A DNA stretch of 8,568 nucleotides from Pseudomonadota bacterium (GTDB lineage: Bacteria > Desulfobacterota > Desulfobulbia > Desulfobulbales > SURF-16): the NCBI GenBank assembly GCA_030597865.1, contig JAUVQZ010000119.1, positions 1 to 8,568 of the forward strand. Direction: 5' to 3'. Under the pieces are notes generated by a model. The model made no database searches and was not told where the DNA came from. It saw nothing but the letters and a program-made list of their open reading frames with translations. A program made the translations under genes and the position numbers. Position 1 is the first letter of the stretch. Each line of letters opens with the position of its first letter. This document shows positions 1-6,295 of the stretch, piece by piece.

Positions 1-87
1 GACTGGTCTGTCATTGCGGCGATCATCAATGAAGAACTGGAAGGTGAAGACCATTCCCTGGTCGTTCTCCCCTCATCCCATCAATAA
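1..87 (+). CDS. C-terminal end of an unrecognised protein (5' end outside window)
   Basis: Reading frame 1 is open from the first base and ends at TAA (85-87), giving 28 residues that begin DWSVIAAIINEELEG and finish with LPSSHQ. The codon use (GCG, CTG, GAA, ATC) looks like real coding sequence, and the frame stops shortly before a promoter-like element, as expected for the end of a gene. The fragment is acidic with a short helix-like stretch. It is too short for a family call, and its link to the next gene cannot be judged. It could also be a chance open frame, since only 28 codons are visible. Confidence 0.5.
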   Translation, partial: DWSVIAAIINEELEGEDHSLVVLPSSHQ

Positions 88-112
88 TTTCTCTGCCCTG
101 CCGCCATTCCCT

Positions 113-139
113 TAAAGATTCTCCATGATGGGCCGATAT
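113..139 (+). promoter_or_regulatory. Candidate sigma-28 (FliA) promoter
   Basis: The -35 element is TAAAGATT (113-120) and the -10 element is GCCGATAT (132-139), separated by 11 bases. The enterobacterial FliA consensus is TAAAGTTT-N11-GCCGATAA, so 14 of 16 positions match with exact spacing. Transcription would begin near 146 and leave a leader of about 40 bases before the ATG at 188, with the ribosome binding site inside it. The element lies between the stop codon at 87 and the next gene, where a promoter is expected. Assignment to sigma-28 rests on the known consensus; no transcript data are available. Confidence 0.6.
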
Positions 140-187
140 ATCTCCTGATAGAGACACCTACCATTATCATTTTTCCAGGAGAACGCC

Positions 188-1021
188 ATGGGCATTTCCA
201 CCCTGTCATCCCCAAATAGCCTCGGCCCTTACTCGACCACCAGCCAGCCCTTCAAGGTTTCAACAACCCAGGCCTACGCCGGTTTTGAAAAGACATTTAT
301 CGATATTACCACCCAGGAGGGTGATAGCATCACCCTGCAGCGCAGCACCGGTCATACAGAGTTCAGCCAGGGTGTCCAGTGGCAAGACAACGCCTCCCTG
401 GGCATGGCCTTCAGTGGCCAATCCATCGATAGCCATAGCTTTTCCTATACCGTCCAGGGCGACTTGAGTGCCGAGGAGCTTAAGGATCTCGGTGAACTCT
501 TTGACGCTTTAAGTTTTATAGCTGATGATTTTTTCCAGGGCAACCTGGATGACGCCGTGGCAGGCGCCCTCAACATAGGCGATCTTGGCTCACTCTCTTC
601 ACTATCCGCCACCTTTAGCAAGACCGAAATTTCTGTCAGCCAAAGTAGCAGCCAGCACCCCTATGTCAAGGCTGATTTGGCCAGGGCAGACCAAGAAGAA
701 CAGGCCCTTGCCCGCCACCGCCAGGGCCAATGGCAACAGATCCTCAGCTATCTAGAAAAAAACAGGCCTGAGTTCAACCACCCAGAAAAAAAGGATGCCT
801 CCCAGATAAAAGATCATGGTCAGGACATCATGGCCAGAATCGAAAAAGCCATTGAGCATCACCAGCGCCTGGCCCCTCTTATCTATAAATTGGCCGAAAA
901 AGCCATTGCCGACAAACAGCAGGACTATAACAGCAACAACCCCGTCAAGGAGAGCCCTGGATTACCGGCAGAGATAGACCCTGAATTTAAGAACATGGCT
1001 GGCAAATCAGTACGGGTATAA
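188..1021 (+). CDS. Uncharacterised protein, DUF5610-like central segment, likely motility-regulated
   Basis: Function unknown. The start is well supported: AGGAG at 177-181 lies 6 bases before the ATG. The 277-residue product has no signal peptide and no membrane segment. Residues 1-60 are rich in Ser, Thr and Gln. Residues 85-91 look like a beta strand and lead into an acidic helical stretch (about 92-129, with LSAEELKDLGELFDAL and then ADDFFQGNLDDA). A Ser-rich strand follows (133-156), then a charged helical C-terminal half (160-250). The order 'strand, acidic helix, ADxFFxGxxxxA, Ser/Thr strand' resembles DUF5610 proteins as I remember them; I could not test this with a profile. A near-consensus sigma-28 promoter lies just upstream, which points to expression with late flagellar and chemotaxis genes. 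The protein could be a soluble motility accessory factor, but nothing in the sequence shows a mechanism. Confidence 0.8.
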   Translation: MGISTLSSPNSLGPYSTTSQPFKVSTTQAYAGFEKTFIDITTQEGDSITLQRSTGHTEFSQGVQWQDNASLGMAFSGQSIDSHSFSYTVQGDLSAEELKDLGELFDALSFIADDFFQGNLDDAVAGALNIGDLGSLSSLSATFSKTEISVSQSSSQHPYVKADLARADQEEQALARHRQGQWQQILSYLEKNRPEFNHPEKKDASQIKDHGQDIMARIEKAIEHHQRLAPLIYKLAEKAIADKQQDYNSNNPVKESPGLPAEIDPEFKNMAGKSVRV

Positions 1022-1079
1022 ATCACCATTCTCACCTTTTTCCATTGCCTAGGAAAAGTATATCGATCAAGATAGGGGG

Positions 1080-1892
1080 ATGTGGAGCTCAAAAGACATC
1101 TATTACATCTCCGATTCAACCGGTATCCTGGTTGAATCTCTGGGCCAGGCCCTCACCTGCCAGTTCCCGGAAATATCCTTTAATGAAGAGACCATTCCCT
1201 TCATTCAGACGGTTAATGACGCCCAAAAGGCCCTGGAAAGAATAATGGCCCAGTCCGTCGGCCTACGCCCGGTAATTTTTTCCACCATCATGGACCCTGA
1301 GGTTCGTAAGGTCCTGGACAGGCCTGAGGTGGAATTCTTTGACGGTTTTGCCTTTCTCCTGGATCGCCTGGAAGTCTGCCTTGAGGCCAAGGCCCTGCGC
1401 ACCCCCGGCTTCACCCACCACCTAAACAATGACAAGATGGACAAACGGGTGGAGGCCATCCATTATTGCCTGGACCATGACGATGGCACCAACCCCAAGG
1501 AATATGACGAGGCAGACCTCATCATCCTCGGCGTCTCCCGGGCCGGCAAAACCCCGGTCAGTGTCTATCTTGCCACCCAAATGGGGATAAAATCGGCCAA
1601 CTTCCCCCTGACCTCCGAATACCTGGGCCTATACTCCCTGCCCGAGCATATCATCAACAACCGCAAACGGGCCATTGGCCTCACCTCAGCCCCGGAGGTG
1701 CTGCACCAGATGCGGGAAAAACGCTATGCCGGCAGCACCTACGCCAAACTCTCCACCTGCCGAGATGAGGTGCAGCAGGCCCAACAGATCTTCCTCAATT
1801 ACAATATTCCCTACATCTCCTCCTCCGGCAAATCCATTGAGGAGATCGCCACCCAGATCTGCCAGGAGATGGGCATCTCCCGCAATAAATAA
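1080..1892 (+). CDS. ppsR: Bifunctional PEP synthase / pyruvate phosphate dikinase regulatory protein (PpsR, DUF299)
   Basis: This cytoplasmic enzyme inactivates PEP synthase or pyruvate phosphate dikinase by ADP-dependent threonine phosphorylation and reactivates it by phosphate-dependent removal of that phosphate (family knowledge). It thereby switches the pyruvate-to-PEP step. The 270 residues match the usual family length. Visible hallmarks are the N-terminal IYYISDSTGILVESLGQAL (DSTG at 12-15), the RVEAIHYCLDHDDG stretch (123-136), the P-loop GVSRAGKTPVSVYLA (151-165), the SANFPLTSEYLG region (172-183), and the C-terminal SIEEIA (252-257). Whether the target is PpsA or PPDK cannot be decided, because neither gene is in the window. 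The ATG at 1080 is the only usable start: the frame upstream opens only at 1053 and holds no ATG, GTG or TTG. AGGGGG at 1074-1079 touches the ATG directly, which is unusually close for a ribosome binding site. The 58-bp gap after the previous gene shows no terminator, so shared transcription is possible. Confidence 0.93.
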   Translation: MWSSKDIYYISDSTGILVESLGQALTCQFPEISFNEETIPFIQTVNDAQKALERIMAQSVGLRPVIFSTIMDPEVRKVLDRPEVEFFDGFAFLLDRLEVCLEAKALRTPGFTHHLNNDKMDKRVEAIHYCLDHDDGTNPKEYDEADLIILGVSRAGKTPVSVYLATQMGIKSANFPLTSEYLGLYSLPEHIINNRKRAIGLTSAPEVLHQMREKRYAGSTYAKLSTCRDEVQQAQQIFLNYNIPYISSSGKSIEEIATQICQEMGISRNK

Positions 1893-2001
1893 GCCAATAT
1901 TGCCACCTCTACTCCCCTGTTGAAATCAGGCGTCTGGGCATTGGTGAGGCATGCGGGGTGTGCAGGTTTACAGTTTATGTATTAACGGTTCGAGGCTAGT
2001 T

Positions 2002-2039
2002 ATCCCCCCAGGGTTCTTTTCAATACCCCCTTGGGGGAT
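2002..2039. terminator. Strong GC-rich hairpin in the convergent gap (terminator-like, no T tract)
   Basis: ATCCCCC (2002-2008) pairs with GGGGGAT (2033-2039). After one C/T mismatch, AGGG (2010-2013) pairs with CCCT (2028-2031). This gives an 11-pair interrupted stem around a 14-base loop. It lies between the end of ppsR at 1892 and the end of the minus-strand DUF362 gene at 2138, where a two-way terminator would be useful. Neither side has a run of T, so it is not a classical intrinsic terminator; it could be an RNA 3'-end stabiliser or a Rho-assisted stop. The rest of the 245-bp gap (1893-2137) shows no gene I can support. Confidence 0.4.
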
Positions 2040-2137
2040 GTACTCAGAGTCTGCGCCTATCTCCTTTTCAGGCGTCTTCATAGAACACATCCATAGATGT
2101 GTGGGCAGCCAAAGCGCCGATTATGCAATCCTTTTCT

Positions 2138-2956
2138 TCAGACCAGGCATTCCTCATACCGAGCTGAGCCAAGGATACCATCTGCCATTTTTATATAGCC
2201 TATCTGCCGCCAATCAAAACCAAGCAACTCAGTACCCCAGGCATCCATGGCCACCGGGTCCACCCCGGCCGCCAACAGCCTTTTGGGAGGATTGCAGGTG
2301 GGGCCCCAGAGATGGGCCTGCTGCATACCAACGGTGGCGTCAAGCAGGGTAAAATCAGGGGTTCGATAGCTGTTCAGATCAAAGATGGCCGGATCAATCC
2401 GGTTGTGAAAAGCGGCCTTTTTCCAGGCGCCACCCTGTTGAAAATGGCTGGGCGGAGCCGCCCCCATCATATTCTTCATGGTCAGGGTGACACCGGCCAG
2501 GCTATGGGCCTTTAAAACCGGGACTGACAGCAAAAAAACATCAAAAAGAATCTTGGGCAGATGCATCTCTGGCCAGCAACCACAGTCAGGATTTTCCAGC
2601 CTCAGTAAGGGCTCCTCATTCAGATCGATAAGCTTGAGGTTCCTAAGGCGGGCCAGCTCTTGATAGCCCTGCTCCTCAAAGACGTAATGGGTATCATAGG
2701 AGGTGGCGCCGCAGCCCTCGCCAATGATGATCTCCACCCCGGCGATCTCCTCCTGCAGAAAGGCAACGAGCTCAGCCACCACCTGCACCGGGGTGGTAAT
2801 GGGGGGCGCCAGATTCTCCACAAGATTTGGTTTAATAAGGACGGGTTTGCCGCCCTTGACTATCAACTCCTTCAATCGGGAGGCCTCACATATCTTGCTG
2901 ACACTCTCGGCCCATGAGGTAAATCTGCTGGTAAAAACCCTGCTCTTTGCTGCCAT
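2138..2956 (-). CDS. DUF362 family protein (no ferredoxin domain)
   Basis: The product shows the typical DUF362 pattern; residues are numbered from the ATG at 2956. VLIKPNLV lies at 39-46, ITTP at 53-56, IIIGEGCGATSYDTHYVFEEQGY at 76-98, LPKILFDVFLLSVPVLKAHSLAGVTLTMKNMMGA at 133-166 (Lys149, His151, Lys161-Asn162), and GVDPVAMDAWGTELLG at 231-246. The family's biochemical role is not established; several members carry a C-terminal pair of 4Fe-4S clusters, but this one ends at residue 272 without such cysteine motifs. Its cysteines (23, 82, 125, 127, 221, 270) are scattered. An upstream in-frame ATG at 2971 would add five residues but has no ribosome binding site. The ATG at 2956 has GGAG 9 bases upstream and fits the candidate promoter better. 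The gene diverges from the ABC-F gene and converges on ppsR. No signal peptide is seen, so it is probably cytoplasmic. Confidence 0.87.
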   Translation of the reverse strand: MAAKSRVFTSRFTSWAESVSKICEASRLKELIVKGGKPVLIKPNLVENLAPPITTPVQVVAELVAFLQEEIAGVEIIIGEGCGATSYDTHYVFEEQGYQELARLRNLKLIDLNEEPLLRLENPDCGCWPEMHLPKILFDVFLLSVPVLKAHSLAGVTLTMKNMMGAAPPSHFQQGGAWKKAAFHNRIDPAIFDLNSYRTPDFTLLDATVGMQQAHLWGPTCNPPKRLLAAGVDPVAMDAWGTELLGFDWRQIGYIKMADGILGSARYEECLV

Positions 2957-2983
2957 TGTCGTTTTCTCCATGCCAAAGCATGC

Positions 2984-3012
2984 AATTTATGCTACTTCAA
3001 GCCCCTTATCAA
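2984..3012 (-). promoter_or_regulatory. Candidate sigma-70-type promoter for the DUF362 gene
   Basis: Read on the minus strand, TTGATA (3012-3007) is followed by a 17-base spacer and TAAATT (2989-2984). These match the vegetative consensus at 5 of 6 and 4 of 6 positions. Transcription would begin near 2977, leaving a leader of about 20 bases that contains GGAG before the ATG at 2956. A small inverted repeat, AGCAT (2977-2981) with ATGCT (2989-2993), overlaps the -10 region and could be an operator. The same 72-bp gap must also serve the divergent ABC-F gene, for which I see no convincing promoter. Confidence 0.4.
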
Positions 3013-3028
3013 TTTTTCCCTAGAAGCC

Positions 3029-4999
3029 ATGATTAACATCAACAACCTCTCCCTGCAATATGGGGAAAAGCATATCTTTCGTAATATCTCCTGCCGGATC
3101 AATAACCGCGACCGTATCGGCCTGGTGGGCTCCAATGGTACCGGTAAGTCCACCCTTTTAAAACTGGTCGCCGGAGTCAGCCAGGCAGATCCCGGCATTG
3201 TCTCCAAGGCCAAAAATGACTCCACCGGCTACCTGCCCCAGGAGATCACCGGCATCAACCTTGAGCGCTCCATCTATGAGGAGGCCCAACAGGCGTTCAG
3301 CGAACTTCTCCAAAAACAAGAGGAGCTTGATGACATCCATGACCAACTGGCCAAGATTGATTCTGCCTCCACCAGGATGGACGAACTCCTGGGCCGGCAG
3401 GCTGAGCTGCAACATGGACTTGACCAGGCCAACATCTTTACCATGCAGTCCCAGATTGAAAAGGTGCTCATGGGCCTCGGTTTTAAGACCTCTGATTTTA
3501 GCAAAAAATGCGGCACCTATTCCGGCGGCTGGCTCATGCGCCTCATGCTGGCCAAACAGCTTCTGGCCTGCCCCGCCTTTCTCCTCCTTGACGAACCCAC
3601 CAACCACCTTGATGTGGAGACCCTTACCTGGCTCGAAGATTTTCTTGGCGGCTACCAGGGTGGTCTGGTCATCATTTCCCATGACCGTCTTTTTTTGGAC
3701 AACCTGACCACCAACACCTGGGAGCTCAGCCTGGGCAACCTCACCATTTACAAGGGCAACTACACCTATTTCGTCAAGGAAAAGGAGGAACGCTCAAGCA
3801 TCCTCAAGGCCGCCTACGCCAACCAGCAGGCCAAGATTGACCAGACCATGCGCTTTGTTGATCGATTCAAGGCCAAATCCACCAAGGCCAAGCAGGCCCA
3901 GTCCCGCCTCAAACAGCTGGACAAGATGGAGCTCATCGAACTTGAAGACAGCGAGAGCCATATCTCCTTCCGCTTCCCGCCCTCAGCCCCCTGCGGCAGG
4001 ATGGCCATGGTGGTGGAGGGCCTCAATAAATCCTTTGCCAGCAAGGAGGTCTTCAAAGACCTCAGCTTTGAACTGGAGGCGGGCGATAAGATGGCGGTGG
4101 TGGGGGTTAACGGCGCTGGCAAATCCACCCTGGTGAAGCTCCTTGGCGGTCTTATTAAACCAGACAAAGGTTCCATCAAGCCTGGCCATAACGTTATCAT
4201 CTCCTATTTTGGTCAGCACCAGGCCCAGGAGCTTAACCCAAGCTACTCGGTGCTGGACACCATGAACATGATTGATGTGGACAAGAGCATCAGCCAGATC
4301 CGCTCCCTGCTCGGCACCTTTCTCTTTAAGGGCGACGACGTGGACAAGAAGGTCGGGGTCCTGTCCGGTGGCGAGAAATCACGCCTGGCCCTGGCCAAGA
4401 TGATTGCCACCCCTGCCAATCTGCTCATCATGGATGAGCCCACTAACCATCTTGACATGACAAGCCAGGACATCCTCATGGAGGCCATGTGCCAATACGA
4501 TGGAACCATCATCGTGGTCTCCCATAACCGTTTCTTCCTCGATCATTTCACCAAGAAGACCCTGGAGATTAAAAACGGCAGATCCACCATCTACGAGGGC
4601 AATATCAGCTATTATATAGAAAAGACCCAGCTCCAGAAAAAGAAGGCGTCCACTGCTCCGGGCACGCTTAAACAAGCAGCCCCCTCCTCTCTCCCCAAGG
4701 CATCAAAGGCCAAGGGAAAGAAGGCACGCCAGGAGCAGGCCCGCCTCCGGGAGCAGGGCAATAAGGTCCTAGGTCCCCTGAAAAAGACTGCTCGCGAAAA
4801 CGAGAAGCTGGTGGAAAAGCTTGAACGTCAAAAGGACAAGCTTGAACAGGTTCTTGCCGATCCCGAGCTCTACCATGATCAGCAGAAATTCATGGCAAAA
4901 AGCACAGAGTACGCCAACCTGAAAAAGCGTCTGGAACAGGCCTACACCTCTTGGGAAGAGGCCCAGGAAAAACTTGAACAGGCCACGGCCAATGCCTGA
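3029..4999 (+). CDS. ABC-F ATPase, YheS/YdiF type (ribosome-associated)
   Basis: This is a soluble twin-ATPase ABC protein without membrane segments. ABC-F proteins bind the ribosomal E site and act on stalled or mis-set ribosomes (family knowledge). Domain 1 has Walker A GSNGTGKST (34-42), signature YSGGW (164-168), Walker B LLLDEPTNHLD (185-195) and the H-loop at His218. The interdomain linker spans about 240-320 and includes FVDRFKAKSTKAKQAQSRL (276-294). Domain 2 has Walker A GVNGAGKST (359-367), signature LSGGE (445-449), Walker B LLIMDEPTNHLD (465-476) and His499. Lys-, Ala- and Ser-rich residues from about 535 lead into a coiled-coil tail with a DPELYHDQQK segment. The 656-residue length, the SGGW signature, the linker and the tail resemble E. 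coli YheS more than EttA, which lacks the tail. All catalytic motifs are intact, so it should hydrolyse ATP. The start gives the expected MIxIxNLSLxYG opening, with only a weak AGAAG ribosome binding site. A resistance role is possible in ABC-F proteins but nothing here supports one. Confidence 0.95.
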   Translation: MININNLSLQYGEKHIFRNISCRINNRDRIGLVGSNGTGKSTLLKLVAGVSQADPGIVSKAKNDSTGYLPQEITGINLERSIYEEAQQAFSELLQKQEELDDIHDQLAKIDSASTRMDELLGRQAELQHGLDQANIFTMQSQIEKVLMGLGFKTSDFSKKCGTYSGGWLMRLMLAKQLLACPAFLLLDEPTNHLDVETLTWLEDFLGGYQGGLVIISHDRLFLDNLTTNTWELSLGNLTIYKGNYTYFVKEKEERSSILKAAYANQQAKIDQTMRFVDRFKAKSTKAKQAQSRLKQLDKMELIELEDSESHISFRFPPSAPCGRMAMVVEGLNKSFASKEVFKDLSFELEAGDKMAVVGVNGAGKSTLVKLLGGLIKPDKGSIKPGHNVIISYFGQHQAQELNPSYSVLDTMNMIDVDKSISQIRSLLGTFLFKGDDVDKKVGVLSGGEKSRLALAKMIATPANLLIMDEPTNHLDMTSQDILMEAMCQYDGTIIVVSHNRFFLDHFTKKTLEIKNGRSTIYEGNISYYIEKTQLQKKKASTAPGTLKQAAPSSLPKASKAKGKKARQEQARLREQGNKVLGPLKKTARENEKLVEKLERQKDKLEQVLADPELYHDQQKFMAKSTEYANLKKRLEQAYTSWEEAQEKLEQATANA

Positions 5000-5050
5000 T
5001 TACACTGTAAACAGCCCAACCCTTCCAGCTTGGTTATCTACAGCCAAAGC

Positions 5051-5068
5051 TTACCGTTAACACGGTAA
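5051..5068. repeat. Small inverted repeat downstream of the ABC-F gene
   Basis: TTACCG (5051-5056) and CGGTAA (5063-5068) form a perfect 6-bp inverted repeat around a 6-base loop. It lies 52 bp after the ABC-F stop and 121 bp before the carbonic anhydrase. An odd palindrome, TTACACTGTAA (5000-5010), directly follows the ABC-F stop. Neither is followed by a T run, so I do not call them intrinsic terminators. They may be 3'-end structures of the ABC-F mRNA or an operator for the next gene. Confidence 0.3.
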
Positions 5069-5188
5069 ACCGGAAACCAGTAGGCCCCACCAGTGCCTAT
5101 ACGCATAATTCCAACAAGATAATGCGGGTGGGAAAGTTGAGATATAGATATAAGCTGCTCTGGTTGTTGTCGTTCCCAGGGGAAGGTA

Positions 5189-5977
5189 ATGAAAAAATTC
5201 GCATCTAAAAAACTCATCATACTCGCCACCTGCGGCCTCCTTGCCATGGCCTCTCCTGGTGCGGCAGCAGCTCCAGGCGCAGGACAGGGCCCTGCAAAAT
5301 CTCCTGCCACGCCCCAGTCAACCATCAAGAAAATTATCCAGGGCAACGATGCCTTCCGCCATACCCACCAAAGAAACCATTTTGACGCCTTACAGACCGG
5401 CCAGTCCCCTGTTATCACGGTAATCACCTGTGCCGACTCCCAGGTCCATACCCAGCTTTTTGATTTTGAGCCGGACAACAACATCTTTATAATCCGCAAT
5501 ATCGGCAACCAGATTGTTACCTCTGAGGGCTCTGTTGATTACGGCATTCACCACCTGTCCACCAAGGTGCTATTGGTCATGGGTCACTCAAGCTGCAGCG
5601 CCATCAAGACGGCCATGGCTGATTACTCCAATGAGACCACCGGCATCAAGACCGAGCTTGACACCTTAAGGCCTGTTATGGAAATGGACGACCAGCAGGA
5701 TCCCTTTAATGAGCGCTGGGCCCAAAATGTCGAGCGCAATGTCGATATGCAGGTAAGAAAGGGTCTGAAACTCTACGGGGACAAGGTTGAGGCCGGTGAG
5801 CTTGCCGTTGTTGGTGCTGTATACGATTTCAATGATATGTGGGGCAAGGGCCACGGCGCCTTGGTTGTCGTTAATATCAACGGCGTTACCCACCCCCAGA
5901 AAATTATGAATCACCCGGTCTTAAATGAGTTGAGCAGGGCCGAGATCGTTACCCACGTTGGCTCCCGCGCCAAATAA
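5189..5977 (+). CDS. Exported beta-class carbonic anhydrase-like protein with CADSQ active-site variant
   Basis: Beta-carbonic anhydrases interconvert CO2 and bicarbonate with a zinc held by two Cys and one His. This 262-residue protein begins with a signal peptide (MKKFASKK, a hydrophobic core at 9-20, then an Ala-rich cleavage region near 22-28), so the mature enzyme should be periplasmic. The zinc ligands are visible as Cys81 in CADSQVH and His133 and Cys136 in GHSSC; the RNIGN strand (103-107) and the VVGAVYDF segment are also typical. The usual CxDxR motif reads CADSQ: the codon at 5441-5443 is CAG (Gln85) where the family has Arg, so the Asp-Arg pair that keeps the catalytic Asp off the zinc is missing. 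The protein may be an active variant, pH-sensitive, or have another zinc-linked role. A strong ribosome binding site (AGGGGAAGG) precedes the ATG. The gene stands alone, with a 189-bp gap upstream and 318 bp downstream. Confidence 0.88.
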   Translation: MKKFASKKLIILATCGLLAMASPGAAAAPGAGQGPAKSPATPQSTIKKIIQGNDAFRHTHQRNHFDALQTGQSPVITVITCADSQVHTQLFDFEPDNNIFIIRNIGNQIVTSEGSVDYGIHHLSTKVLLVMGHSSCSAIKTAMADYSNETTGIKTELDTLRPVMEMDDQQDPFNERWAQNVERNVDMQVRKGLKLYGDKVEAGELAVVGAVYDFNDMWGKGHGALVVVNINGVTHPQKIMNHPVLNELSRAEIVTHVGSRAK

Positions 5978-6295
5978 GGCTGTGGCCCTGCCGGCCCAAA
6001 GATAGTTTTCCGGCAACCTTCTGCAGGCTGTTTCAAAAAGCGCCATGGCCGAATGGCATTATTTAGTTGCTTTTCTCTGCTTATTGCGGTTTTTGTTTGT
6101 GTTGAATTTTGATGGCTGCGCAAAAAATCTCCGTCACCAAGATTTGCTCAGATTACGCGCTGCCGCTTTGCTGCTGTTCGCCGGCCCCATGAAAAGATTT
6201 TACAAGGCCGACAATTTTCCTTGCTATCAAAGGTGCATTAAACCCACGCCCCCTTGACAGACCGCCTCTTCATTTTTATCCGCCCGTGACACCAC
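5978..6295. other. 318-bp AT-richer gap, possible dispersed repeat; no supported gene
   Basis: The gap begins with a perfect 6-bp inverted repeat, TGCCGG (5989-5994) and CCGGCA (6010-6015), around a 15-base loop; no T run follows. From about 6018 to 6235 the base composition is richer in A and T than the flanking genes. Both strands carry an open frame of 70 codons (plus 6045-6257, minus 5911-6123). Neither has a ribosome binding site or family motif. The plus frame reads like a hydrophobic, Leu/Phe-rich chance translation and the minus frame runs into the carbonic anhydrase gene. The codon style differs from the neighbours. This may be an intergenic repeat or the remnant of a mobile sequence; I see no terminal repeats or target duplication that would define an element. 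Confidence 0.35.
6254..6282 (+). promoter_or_regulatory. Candidate promoter with perfect -35 just before dgt
   Basis: TTGACA (6254-6259) is a perfect vegetative -35 hexamer. After 17 bases comes TATCCG (6277-6282), a weak -10 with only the first three bases matching. A start near 6289 would give a leader of only about 7 bases before the dgt ATG at 6296. That fits the absence of any ribosome binding site but makes the call uncertain. Confidence 0.3.

Noticed and set aside
1986..2003. GGTTCGAGGC, resembling a tRNA T-arm
   Set aside because: There is no matching acceptor, D-arm or anticodon stem around it, so it is not a tRNA gene.
2116..2123. GCCGATTA, resembling a second sigma-28 -10 element
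   Set aside because: The bases 15 upstream (2097-2100, ATGT) do not match TAAA, and no plus-strand gene follows.
1951..2352. 133-codon plus-strand frame in the ppsR/DUF362 gap
   Set aside because: It reads through the strong hairpin and into the 3' end of the DUF362 gene on the other strand, has low-complexity Pro-rich text at its end, and has no ribosome binding site.
3158..3682. 174-codon minus-strand frame opposite the ABC-F gene
   Set aside because: The plus-strand frame carries every ABC-F motif, so this is a shadow.
5143..5154. TATAGATATAAG as a -10 box for the carbonic anhydrase
   Set aside because: No acceptable -35 hexamer is found 16-18 bases upstream of either reading, so I did not call a promoter.
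5038..5508. 156-codon minus-strand frame over the carbonic anhydrase start
   Set aside because: It overlaps the signal peptide and active-site coding region on the plus strand and shows no domain.
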